DNA of 64,000 nt. Source: Teredinibacter haidensis. Lineage in GTDB: Bacteria > Pseudomonadota > Gammaproteobacteria > Pseudomonadales > Cellvibrionaceae. Of this stretch, positions 36,450 through 43,716 are shown one piece after another (the first letter of the stretch is position 1; each line of letters opens with the position of its first letter). The notes beneath the pieces are model-generated. The model saw only the letters and a program-made list of their open reading frames with translations. It was not told the DNA's origin and made no database searches. The stretch is from contig NZ_CP060084.1 of the NCBI RefSeq assembly GCF_014211975.1, positions 2,987,001 through 3,051,000 on the forward strand, given 5' to 3'. A program made the position numbers and the translations under genes.

Positions 36450-36723
36450 AACAACCTGGAGACTCGAGGGAGCAAAACAATCTGGGAAATTTTCGCCAGT
36501 ATAAGATGGAAAGCACAAGCGGATTAAGAATTTACGTCCTATGCGCACATCAGCCAGGGTTTATTCTCTTCACACGTCCAAGATTGGTACCCAAGTATCA
36601 AATTCAATGGCAGGGGAGCAATTATTATTGGCGCAACCTTTCGCTTTGAAAGATTCAGAATAGTCGTTTAGAGAATGCGGGTCTAGGCTCTAATTTTCAG
36701 CTCTTAGGCACAGGACGTCGGGG

Positions 36724-37053
36724 TTACGCCTGACAGTTCACCTTGGTTCCAATGTACTGATAAGGCGCTTGCCAGTTATAACGGCGATCGGAAGGGCTTC
36801 CTCTGCGCTTGCGGCGGCACACCCGCTTACAACATTTAGTTGGAGCCCGAGCCTGCGGACCACCAGCGGCACCCTGCTCAGCCACAATTTGGCGATAAGC
36901 TAGGCAAACCAGCTTAAACGCTTCAGTCGCCGAGCTATCCCCAGGATTTCTGTCGGGATGATAGATCGCTACCAGCCTACGATACGCCAGCTTAACCTGT
37001 TCGGGTGAGGAATCCGTTTCAAGCCCTAATATTGTGTAACTTGCCTTAGACAT
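36724..37053 (-). CDS. Small J-domain (DnaJ-like) protein
   Basis: The 109-residue protein begins at the ATG at 37053 (MSKASYTILGL). Residues 4-65 are a J domain with the essential HPD triad (YHPDRNPGDSS), which stimulates Hsp70 ATPase. The C-terminal 40 residues are unusual: very basic and Cys-rich (KCCKRVCRRKRRG), then an aromatic patch (YNWQAPYQYIG) and a final Cys. No Gly/Phe region, zinc finger or membrane helix is present. It may direct DnaK to a special client or nucleic acid. The client is unknown. Confidence 0.8.
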   Translation of the reverse strand: MSKASYTILGLETDSSPEQVKLAYRRLVAIYHPDRNPGDSSATEAFKLVCLAYRQIVAEQGAAGGPQARAPTKCCKRVCRRKRRGSPSDRRYNWQAPYQYIGTKVNCQA

Positions 37054-37831
37054 AGTGAACAACGTCGGGAAAAATTGGCGCGCCCTTAGTGGAGCGACTC
37101 GTTATATAACAAAAGCCATGTAAGATGGCGTCTTATACTACCATTTAAAAACATCAAAAAAAATGATTTCGGCGCCACCGCAAGCTATGCGTCCCACCCT
37201 GCCGGCCACGCAATCCCCGTGTACAAAAAAAACCGATTGTTTAACGGAGCGTGGCTCTGCCGATTATTGACTCTTCGAGAATTGCTAACACAAAAAGGGT
37301 GAACGAAAGGAATCTTAATCTAAAGGAAACATCGATATGGGCACGCGTTTCTGCCTTGCTGTAGTAGCACACAGTGGTTTTCTACACGCTTTGCAAGCGG
37401 TTCAATACGGTGTTAACCCCGTTGTTAACAGCACTGAAAATTCCACAGCTTCCTATTACAGATATTTTATTGGCAACTCGCTGAACACATAAAAAAGGTG
37501 AACGGCCTTATCCTATGAATAAGCCCTACGATACAGAGCGGCCACTAAACAATCAGAATTTTTCAATAGATATTAATTCAAGCGAATCGAACAATTTTTC
37601 GTAAAAAAACAAACAACGATCGGTAATGCGCCCTTCCGGCACCCATTTAAAACGGCTACAGCCACACCAACAACGCATCGCGGGTTACAGTCGTATTGAA
37701 TGTATAAACAAAAAATATTATTCCCTGACAGTATACTAATGGATACCGTAAACCATTAAATTTGGGACTTACGAAGTGGGTATATATGGCTTATGATTAC
37801 GGCATCTCTGTCGTCAACAAGGTAAATTGAA
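37054..37831. other. Intergenic region, 0.78 kb
   Basis: Apart from the 51-codon open frame at 37337-37492, I see no coding signal. The region is AT-rich toward its right end, just before the ABM gene, where a promoter for the 37832 gene is expected. Confidence 0.4.
37337..37492 (+). CDS. Possible small protein, 51 residues
   Basis: An ATG at 37337 lies 8-9 bases after AAAGGA, a good ribosome site in an otherwise empty region. The 51-residue product starts MGTRFCLAVVAHSGF, is mildly hydrophobic in its first half and polar in its second (SYYRYFIGNSLNT). No family is recognised. Evidence is limited to the ribosome site and open frame. Confidence 0.3.
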   Translation: MGTRFCLAVVAHSGFLHALQAVQYGVNPVVNSTENSTASYYRYFIGNSLNT

Positions 37832-38122
37832 ATGAGCGAAAATTTGGTAATTGTAGCGAAAATTGAAGCAAACAGTGACAGCGTCGAGCTAGTCAAAGCC
37901 GAGCTATTGAAGCTGATAGAACCAACACGAAAGGAAACAGGCTGTATTCAATATGATCTACATCAGGACAATCATAATCCAGCTGAATTTATTTTCTATG
38001 AAATATGGGAGAATCGCGAGCTATGGCAAACCCACATGAACAATACTCACCTCGCGGAATATGTAAAAGCAACAGAAGGTGCGACCGCTTCATTCACATT
38101 AAATGAAATGACAATAGCCTAA
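37832..38122 (+). CDS. Antibiotic-biosynthesis-monooxygenase (ABM) domain protein
   Basis: The 96-residue protein is a single ABM ferredoxin-like domain of the YgiN type. Landmarks are the first strand (LVIVAKIEA), the conserved PTRKETGCIQYDLHQD segment and the FEIWE-like motif (FIFYEIWENRELW), followed by HMNNTHLAEY. Members are cofactor-free dimers that oxidise quinols or act as small-molecule binding proteins. YgiN is a quinol monooxygenase in E. coli. The role here is not certain. It is followed at 85 bases by the pentapeptide-repeat gene on the same strand, so an operon is possible. Confidence 0.85.
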   Translation: MSENLVIVAKIEANSDSVELVKAELLKLIEPTRKETGCIQYDLHQDNHNPAEFIFYEIWENRELWQTHMNNTHLAEYVKATEGATASFTLNEMTIA

Positions 38123-38206
38123 AACACCCGTCAAGCCAAAGCGCTCGGACGCAGCAAAGCGGTTCCAGCGCTTCAAGTATTAACTGTACAAAAAATTGAG
38201 GTTTTA

Positions 38207-38809
38207 ATGGAGAGCATTACTGTTGATAAAAAAGAATTTTACAACCAGAAATTTGTGGATATAGCATTAACGGGAGAAGAGCTAAAAGGAAAAGAGTTTG
38301 ACGGCTGCTCCTTTAGCTCTTGTGATTTTAGTGAAGCCGTATTTAGAAATTGTCAGTTTTCCGATTGCAAATTTGTGAAGTGTAACCTCAGTCTCCTAAA
38401 CATTACCAACAGCAAATTTTCAGACGTAGAATTTCAAGACTGCAAAATGCTGGGCATTGACTGGACAAAAGCCTATTGGCGTGGTCTGTCTTTAGGCTCT
38501 CCGCTAAAATTTAAAGACTGTCTAATCAGCTCATCTTCTTTTTACGCTCTTAACCAATCCAGAATAACAATCGAGAATTGCCGGGCACATGATGTTGACT
38601 TCCGAGAAGCCAATTTTAGCCGTGCCAACTTCTCCGAGACAGATCTAACCAACAGCCTATTTTCCAACACCAACCTTACAGAAGCCAACTTCAACCTGGC
38701 GACTAATTACGATATAAACATACATCAGAACACCGTTAAAAACGCAAAATTCTGCCGCTACGAAGCCGTTAGACTACTGGAACTGCTGGGCATAAAACTT
38801 ATTGGTTGA
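38207..38809 (+). CDS. McbG/Qnr-like pentapeptide-repeat protein
   Basis: The 200-residue protein consists mostly of A(D/N)LxX-type pentapeptides (CDFSEAVFRNCQF, REANFSRANFSETDL) forming a right-handed quadrilateral helix. A break near residue 90 (WRGLSLGSPLKF) separates two stacks as in Qnr proteins. The C-terminal tail (INIHQNTVK...EAVRLLELLGIKLIG) follows the pattern of McbG and Qnr, where it dimerises. Such proteins mimic DNA and shield gyrase from inhibitors. Native chromosomal copies are common in marine gammaproteobacteria. Actual quinolone or microcin protection here is untested. Confidence 0.8.
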   Translation: MESITVDKKEFYNQKFVDIALTGEELKGKEFDGCSFSSCDFSEAVFRNCQFSDCKFVKCNLSLLNITNSKFSDVEFQDCKMLGIDWTKAYWRGLSLGSPLKFKDCLISSSSFYALNQSRITIENCRAHDVDFREANFSRANFSETDLTNSLFSNTNLTEANFNLATNYDINIHQNTVKNAKFCRYEAVRLLELLGIKLIG

Positions 38810-38944
38810 AGACGCAGGAAAACAGCTTAAGAGGAAGCGTCTCGCTAATTTATGATCAGCTCGATAGTTGCATGAAAAATTAAACTCAAACCAAATAGTT
38901 ACTCAGAATTATTAACAGGGTTTGTTGAGTAAAAAAAGGGAAAA

Positions 38945-38965
38945 GGGCGAGTAATAACCTCGCCC
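38945..38965 (-). terminator. Rho-independent terminator of the GH5 gene
   Basis: A 7-bp stem (gggcgag/ctcgccc, 7-base loop) is followed on the minus strand by TTTTCCCTTTTTTT. It lies about 90 bases past the GH5 stop at 39053. Confidence 0.75.
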
Positions 38966-39052
38966 AACCACTCTTTTAAGCAGTGACCACATCACGTATA
39001 AACTACAATAGTCTGCTCAAATGCAGGGAACCACTTTTATGTGTATTTGGAC

Positions 39053-40513
39053 TTACTGTGGAATCAACTGCCATTGTTGATTTGTGCCGTTATTGTCAGA
39101 CCACTGAACAACATTAGCACCGTTTTCGACTAAACCACCGCTAACATCAAGAGCCTTTCCGCTTAAACGATTCACCAACTGATAATAAGATCCACCAACA
39201 TCTATTAATTGCCAGTGCTGGTTTTCACTTCCATTATCCGGCCATTGGATTACGTTTGCACCGTCACTACTCGACCCACCATTTACATCGAGTAACTTAC
39301 CGCTATTTCGGTTCTTAATCTTATTGTAATTCCCGCCAACGCTAATAATTTCCCACTGTTGGTTATTCCCACCATTCCATTCCCACTGCAGCACACTCGC
39401 ACCGTCAGATGTTGAGCCTCCGTTTACATCAAGGTCCTTATTGCTGTTTCGGTTGACCAAACGATAGTAAGTGCCACTAGCGTTACCGCCGCCACATTCC
39501 ATCTCACCCCAACCACATCTAATTTGCTCCAGGCCGGATTCGTTTGTAGTATTTAAGGTAATATTTGTTCCACTACCGCCACGCTCCTGAATACTGTAAC
39601 TGTCCCCATCACGTAATCCAGGCCAGTATACGCTCGCTATATTATCGGCGCTAAACACACTGTTAGAAGCTCTAATATATGCAATGTAAGCCTGGTTCTC
39701 TGTAGATTCAGAAGAGCTAGCCGAATTTGCGTAATCGAGACCCGTCGTCATAGGCGCACCATACTCGGTCACAACGGTTCGACTTCCATACATACCAATA
39801 CGACTGCGCCAGTCAGATTCCCACTCCGATTCGCTTGTGCGTGAATTGTTCCAAAACGCATAGTTATGCAGCGACAATAAACAACCATCAAACTGGCTGT
39901 CAGAACCGATTGAAATCACGTTTTCAGAATAACCCGTTCCACCTAGTAAAACACGACTGCGAGGTACACTTGAATAAGTGGACAGCCAGTCGGAATATAG
40001 CGCTGATAATTCAGAGGAAGAATAACCAAAAGGCTCATTCATAACCTCGAAATATACATTTGAGTTATTTTGGTAATCACTAACCACCTGCGTCCACATT
40101 TGCCAAAACTGTGCGGCGTTATCAATCCTTCCATCTTTGGTGGAACTTTTTTCCCAATACCCAAGAATGACTTTAACGTTATTGTCACTCGCGGTATCGA
40201 TCGCAGCCTTATAAGAACCCCACCAACTCTCCAAAACACTCGGTTCATTAATAGGCAAGCGAACCGCATTTACACCCGGCATATTACGTTGAAACTCAGA
40301 AATAATAGAGTCTGCTTTAGCCGCAGTAGTCGCATAGCTGTCACTCGCGTCGAGGCCCGATGGAATAACCCATCCATCCACAAAATTATCGCGCCCGTCG
40401 GCCCAGTTTACGCCCGCGATGCCGTTACCTGCACCGACGCCCGCATACGAGCTTCCCAGAGTTAGGCACCCTAGAAACAGGGATAGAGCCATATAGACAG
40501 TTTTCAATTTCAT
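39053..40513 (-). CDS. Secreted GH5 glycoside hydrolase with C-terminal ricin-type lectin domain
   Basis: The 486-residue protein has a signal peptide (LSLFLGCLTLGSSYA), a GH5 (beta/alpha)8 domain at about residues 28-335, and a ricin-B/CBM13-like beta-trefoil at about 348-486. The proton donor is Glu160 in FEVMNEPFG and the nucleophile Glu250 in VVTEYGAP. His216 (SLHNY) and the early Arg/Asn pair (VRLPINEP) also fit GH5. The trefoil has three similar units, each with LDVNGG or LDVSGG and a QxW motif (NQQWEI, NQHWQL, NQQWQL). Substrate could be a beta-mannan, beta-glucan or glycolipid; the subfamily cannot be fixed by eye. The lectin domain suggests binding of galactose- or mannose-containing glycans. 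Confidence 0.92.
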   Translation of the reverse strand: MKLKTVYMALSLFLGCLTLGSSYAGVGAGNGIAGVNWADGRDNFVDGWVIPSGLDASDSYATTAAKADSIISEFQRNMPGVNAVRLPINEPSVLESWWGSYKAAIDTASDNNVKVILGYWEKSSTKDGRIDNAAQFWQMWTQVVSDYQNNSNVYFEVMNEPFGYSSSELSALYSDWLSTYSSVPRSRVLLGGTGYSENVISIGSDSQFDGCLLSLHNYAFWNNSRTSESEWESDWRSRIGMYGSRTVVTEYGAPMTTGLDYANSASSSESTENQAYIAYIRASNSVFSADNIASVYWPGLRDGDSYSIQERGGSGTNITLNTTNESGLEQIRCGWGEMECGGGNASGTYYRLVNRNSNKDLDVNGGSTSDGASVLQWEWNGGNNQQWEIISVGGNYNKIKNRNSGKLLDVNGGSSSDGANVIQWPDNGSENQHWQLIDVGGSYYQLVNRLSGKALDVSGGLVENGANVVQWSDNNGTNQQWQLIPQ

Positions 40514-41113
40514 TATTATTTTCCTTGCATTTAGATGTTAAAACAATTAACCCTACTCAGAAAATACAAATGCAAACACAGAAAATAAAAACTAATAGCT
40601 AAAGAGCGTTGCACTAATTTAAAATCTTCAAATGGCGCTCATAAATGTTTTTAATCGTTATATATTTTTTATGAGTAGAGGCTAAAATGTTGTATAGGTA
40701 GGAGGTCTCCTTTTTAACCAGATCGAAAAATCCAATAGCCTACCTTCGGTGTTAGACCAATTTCCTTTGCTTAACCCCTAATACTTATTTAAATGAAATT
40801 CTTTCTGGCGTAGAGAGTATTCGAGACAACCACCACAAACATGAATACAGATCCAAACAGGACGCGCGTTTAGACCGTATAGTTAAAGGGGAAATTGCAG
40901 ACCCTATTCTCTTTTTAGCCGAAGCGTTTGCGATGAATGTCTGCGCTTATATGTACTGAGGAATGATCTCTACAAGCCACCTACACTAAAATAGCCGTCT
41001 CGTTAACCTTTTTCGGCCAACAGAAATCATAGACTTGCCCCTACATCTCGGTATTATTAAATAGTTAATCCCCACATCTAACTTTTCCAGATAAACCTTG
41101 GTTAGCCATAAAA
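40514..41113. other. Intergenic region, 0.6 kb, with an orphan open segment
   Basis: The spacer lies between the divergent GH5 and 41114 genes. A plus-strand open segment at about 40766-40960 translates to a protein-like string (ESIRDNHHKHEYRSKQ, then FLAEAFAMNVCAYMY) but has no start with a ribosome site. It may be the remnant of a gene. I do not recognise it. Confidence 0.35.
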
Positions 41114-41620
41114 ATGAAACAGCCGCATGTTGGGTTTGGCCCAAAGAATTTTGACCTCGCGATTTATATCGCGAATCGACCGCCTATTGATCACTACCCA
41201 CAGCTAGATCAATTGCAGGTACTTGCCCCGGGAGAGGTGGCGGCTATTACAGCTAGAACCAGCAATCACTGGCGTAAAGCTTTTAATGTTTGCGCAAAGT
41301 TTATCGTTGAATTGCGGGGCGAACAGTACTCGCAGCCGTCGTGGCAGGCCTTTAGAGACCGGCAATTATTTCAGGCAGATTGCCGCGAAGCGTTGCTGTT
41401 CTCGCCGCCAAACTTACAAAGCCCTGGCATCCATATTATTGCTGGCAAAACATACGCATCGGATTTGTCGCTGGATGTGCCTCTCACATGGCTGGATAAT
41501 TATTTCGCTGTCAATCGCCAGTTTCGGCTGGTGGTATCCCCCTACTTAGACTACCGACAGCTTTCAAATGCCCGAATAATTCAGCTCGTTACCCTGGTGA
41601 AATCCCTTGCCAAGACATAA
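41114..41620 (+). CDS. Conserved hypothetical protein, 168 residues
   Basis: The soluble 168-residue protein has several conserved-looking segments: DLAIYIANRPPIDHYPQL, NHWRKAFNVCAKF, IHIIAGKTYA and SPYLDYRQLSN. No signal peptide or membrane helix is present. I have the impression of a small uncharacterised family found in Vibrio and Shewanella relatives (DUF6942-like), but I cannot confirm the number. Codon use and frame look real. Function is unknown. It precedes the SPFH gene by about 107 bases on the same strand. Confidence 0.65.
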   Translation: MKQPHVGFGPKNFDLAIYIANRPPIDHYPQLDQLQVLAPGEVAAITARTSNHWRKAFNVCAKFIVELRGEQYSQPSWQAFRDRQLFQADCREALLFSPPNLQSPGIHIIAGKTYASDLSLDVPLTWLDNYFAVNRQFRLVVSPYLDYRQLSNARIIQLVTLVKSLAKT

Positions 41621-41727
41621 ACACCCGAGTATCTTAAGTGATATCACAATGATGTCTAAATGACTCGCTCGCGGTAACGATCCGACGAGCAGAGCTCAAC
41701 TCATAGATACAGCAAAGGGAAACAATC

Positions 41728-42585
41728 ATGATTACAGAAATCCGTGCAAGGACATCTTCAGGTTACAGTGCTTTTATTGCCCTGCTATTGGCGCTATTGG
41801 CGCTGTTTAGTGCTTTGTTTATCGGGCCCGTGCCAATAAAAATCGTCGCCGGTCTTCTGCTGGTGCCGTTGCTTGTCTGTTGGGCCGGGTTTTATATGGT
41901 TGCGCCTAACGAAGGCCGGGTATTGCAGCTGTTTGGTAAATACGTGGGCACAGATAAAGTTAATGGATTGCGCTGGGCGAACCCGCTCTACAGCAAGAGC
42001 CGCGTATCATTGAGAGTACGCAATTTCGAAAGCGGTCAGATTAAAGTGAACGATTTAGGCGGCAACCCTATCGAAATAGCGTCCGTCGTGGTGTGGAAAG
42101 TTGTCGACGCGGCGGAAGCCGTATTTGAGGTGGATAATTACGAAGGCTATGTGGCTATTCAAACAGAAGCCGCCATTCGTAATATGGCCACCAGCTACCC
42201 CTATGATGACTACGAAGAGCATGAAATCTCCCTGCGTGGAAACAGCAATGAAATTGCCGTTATTTTAAAGCAGGAGGTTCAAGAGCGGCTGGGTAAAGCG
42301 GGGGTAGAAGTCCTGGAAGCGCGTATTAGCCACCTGGCATACGCACCGGAAATTGCCAGCGCAATGCTTCAGCGGCAACAAGCTTCGGCCATTGTTGCCG
42401 CGCGCCACAAAATCGTTGAAGGGGCTGTTGGGATGGTAGAAGCTGCGCTCGACAAACTGGCGGAAAAAGAAATTATTGAACTTGATGAAGAGCGCAAAGC
42501 AACCATGGTGAGCAATTTGCTCGTGGTACTTTGCGGCGACAAAGCAACGCAGCCGGTGATAAACACCGGGTCGTTGTACCGGTAA
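41728..42585 (+). CDS. SPFH/band-7 domain membrane protein
   Basis: The 285-residue protein has two close N-terminal membrane helices (about residues 14-33 and 38-57) followed by an SPFH/PHB domain (FYMVAPNEGRVLQLFGKYVG, then VVWKVVDAAEAVFEVDNYE) and a helical tail (LQRQQASAIVAARHKIVEG). SPFH proteins form ring-like assemblies that organise membrane proteins and proteases. A strong AAAGGGA ribosome site precedes the ATG. The small ribbon-helix-helix gene begins 20 bases after its stop; this pairing recurs in other bacteria and indicates an operon. Confidence 0.9.
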   Translation: MITEIRARTSSGYSAFIALLLALLALFSALFIGPVPIKIVAGLLLVPLLVCWAGFYMVAPNEGRVLQLFGKYVGTDKVNGLRWANPLYSKSRVSLRVRNFESGQIKVNDLGGNPIEIASVVVWKVVDAAEAVFEVDNYEGYVAIQTEAAIRNMATSYPYDDYEEHEISLRGNSNEIAVILKQEVQERLGKAGVEVLEARISHLAYAPEIASAMLQRQQASAIVAARHKIVEGAVGMVEAALDKLAEKEIIELDEERKATMVSNLLVVLCGDKATQPVINTGSLYR

Positions 42586-42605
42586 TTCAAACGTAAAGGT
42601 TCTCT

Positions 42606-42809
42606 GTGTCTTCTAAAAAAGCCTTTCCCCTACGCATCAACCCAGCCGTGCTTGCCGCCATGCAGCGCTGGGCTGATGATGATATTCGCAGTGTTAACGC
42701 CCAAATAGAATTTGTTCTACGGGAAGCCCTAGTCAAAGCAGGTCGCGTTAAACTTACCCAAAAAGTAGTCACCGAAGTAGAGCCCACGGACGACCCTTCG
42801 CAAAGCTAA
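42606..42809 (+). CDS. Small Arc-type ribbon-helix-helix protein
   Basis: The 67-residue protein starts at GTG (42606) behind AAAGG. Residues 5-45 fit the Arc/MetJ ribbon-helix-helix fold: a short strand (AFPLRINPAVL) and two helices (AAMQRWADDD, SVNAQIEFVLREALVKAG). The C-terminal tail is acidic. It lies 20 bases after the SPFH gene. Such proteins bind DNA as dimers, but those coupled to SPFH genes may instead be partners or autoregulators of the operon. No toxin gene follows, so a toxin-antitoxin role is unlikely. Confidence 0.75.
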   Translation: MSSKKAFPLRINPAVLAAMQRWADDDIRSVNAQIEFVLREALVKAGRVKLTQKVVTEVEPTDDPSQS

Positions 42810-42881
42810 GGCCTGCGACTTACACGTTCCTACCCTCCGGCGCGGGAACGCCATTGAGGCGCGACAAAGTGATGGATAAAC

Positions 42882-42901
42882 TCCCACGGAAAACCGTGGG
42901 A
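42882..42901. other. Perfect 8-bp hairpin, possible IS200/IS605 end remnant
   Basis: The palindrome tcccacgg-aaaa-ccgtggga stands about 75 bases after the RHH gene. There is no U tract. Stems of this type (CCACGG/CCGTGG) occur near the ends of IS200/IS605 elements, but no tnpA or tnpB is nearby, so it could equally be a transcript-end hairpin. Confidence 0.35.
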
Positions 42902-43137
42902 CTAAGCAACAGCCTACAAACGAAGCCCGAGGATTTGTAACTGCGCAGCCTTGTTGTAGCGCCCACCTCTCAACTAACGCCCACTTAATGCCCTTCGTTC
43001 GCATCTAGCGCACGTTAAAAACACCTTCTTGTACTTACCGCTCCATCGACACGGCTCGCGGCGAAAATAAACACGCTCAGCATCCGCCAAGGATTGCTAT
43101 TTTGCTTATAGTCTCTCGTTAACGTTGCGCTCCCCCT

Positions 43138-43460
43138 AGCTCCAGGAAGGGTCACCCGGCTCCAGGAAGGGTCACCCAGCTCCAGGAAAGGGTCACCCAG
43201 CTCCAGGAAGGGGTCACCCAGCTCCAGGAAGGGTCACCTAGCTCCAGGAAGGGTCACCCAGCTCCAGGAAGGGTCACCCAGCTCCAGGAAGGGTCACCCA
43301 GCTCCAGGAAGGGTCACCCGGCTCCAGGAAGGGGTCACCCGGCTCCAGGAAGGGGTCACCCAGCTCCAGGAAGGGGTCACCCAGCTCCAGGAAGGGTCCA
43401 CCCAGCTCCAGGAAGGGTCCACCCAGCTCCAGGACGGGTCCACCCAGCTCCAGGACGGGG
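43138..43460. repeat. Minisatellite, about 16 units of 20-21 bp
   Basis: The unit agctccaggaagggtcaccc is repeated head to tail about 16 times. Variants add one G or A (21 bp), or have gggtccaccc in the last three or four units, and the last two have gacggg. Alternation of 20- and 21-bp units breaks any reading frame. A minus-strand open frame over the 21-bp part would encode PSWSWVT/PSWSWVD repeats but has no ribosome site. A recombination or slippage product is the simplest reading. Confidence 0.95.
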
Positions 43461-43716
43461 CAGGTTCGGTAGTCTGTTCGAAGCTTTTTGCGTCAACAGG
43501 CAATCGGGGCTGACGCTAACGGCATAAATCCTCAAGGACGACCGTGGAAACTAGCAGCATCTATCTCGAGCACAGAGCAAGATCTAGCCCCGCGCCCCTC
43601 GAAACATGGCCTTTCGTTTAAGCCCGGCGCTTTTTTAAGTTATCTTGCCCCAAAACATACTATTATAGTCATAATGACTGTTACCCCCAATAAACATTAA
43701 AAAACAGGAAATTGCC

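Larger units (their letters stand above)
42810..43716. other. Intergenic region, 0.9 kb, dominated by a minisatellite
   Basis: The region between the RHH gene and the beta-helix gene contains the 42882-42901 hairpin and the 43138-43460 tandem repeat, and ends with the promoter region of the beta-helix gene. No coding gene is credible here. Confidence 0.5.

Noticed and set aside
42606..42809. Reading the RHH gene as the antitoxin of a toxin-antitoxin pair
   Set aside because: No toxin-like gene follows or precedes it; the partner is an SPFH protein.
43138..43460. Reading the tandem array as a CRISPR
   Set aside because: Units are contiguous without unique spacers and no cas genes are present.
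43294..43503. Minus-strand open frame encoding PSWSWVT/PSWSWVD repeats
   Set aside because: It is a by-product of 21-bp units in the minisatellite; adjoining 20-bp units break the frame and no start signal is present.
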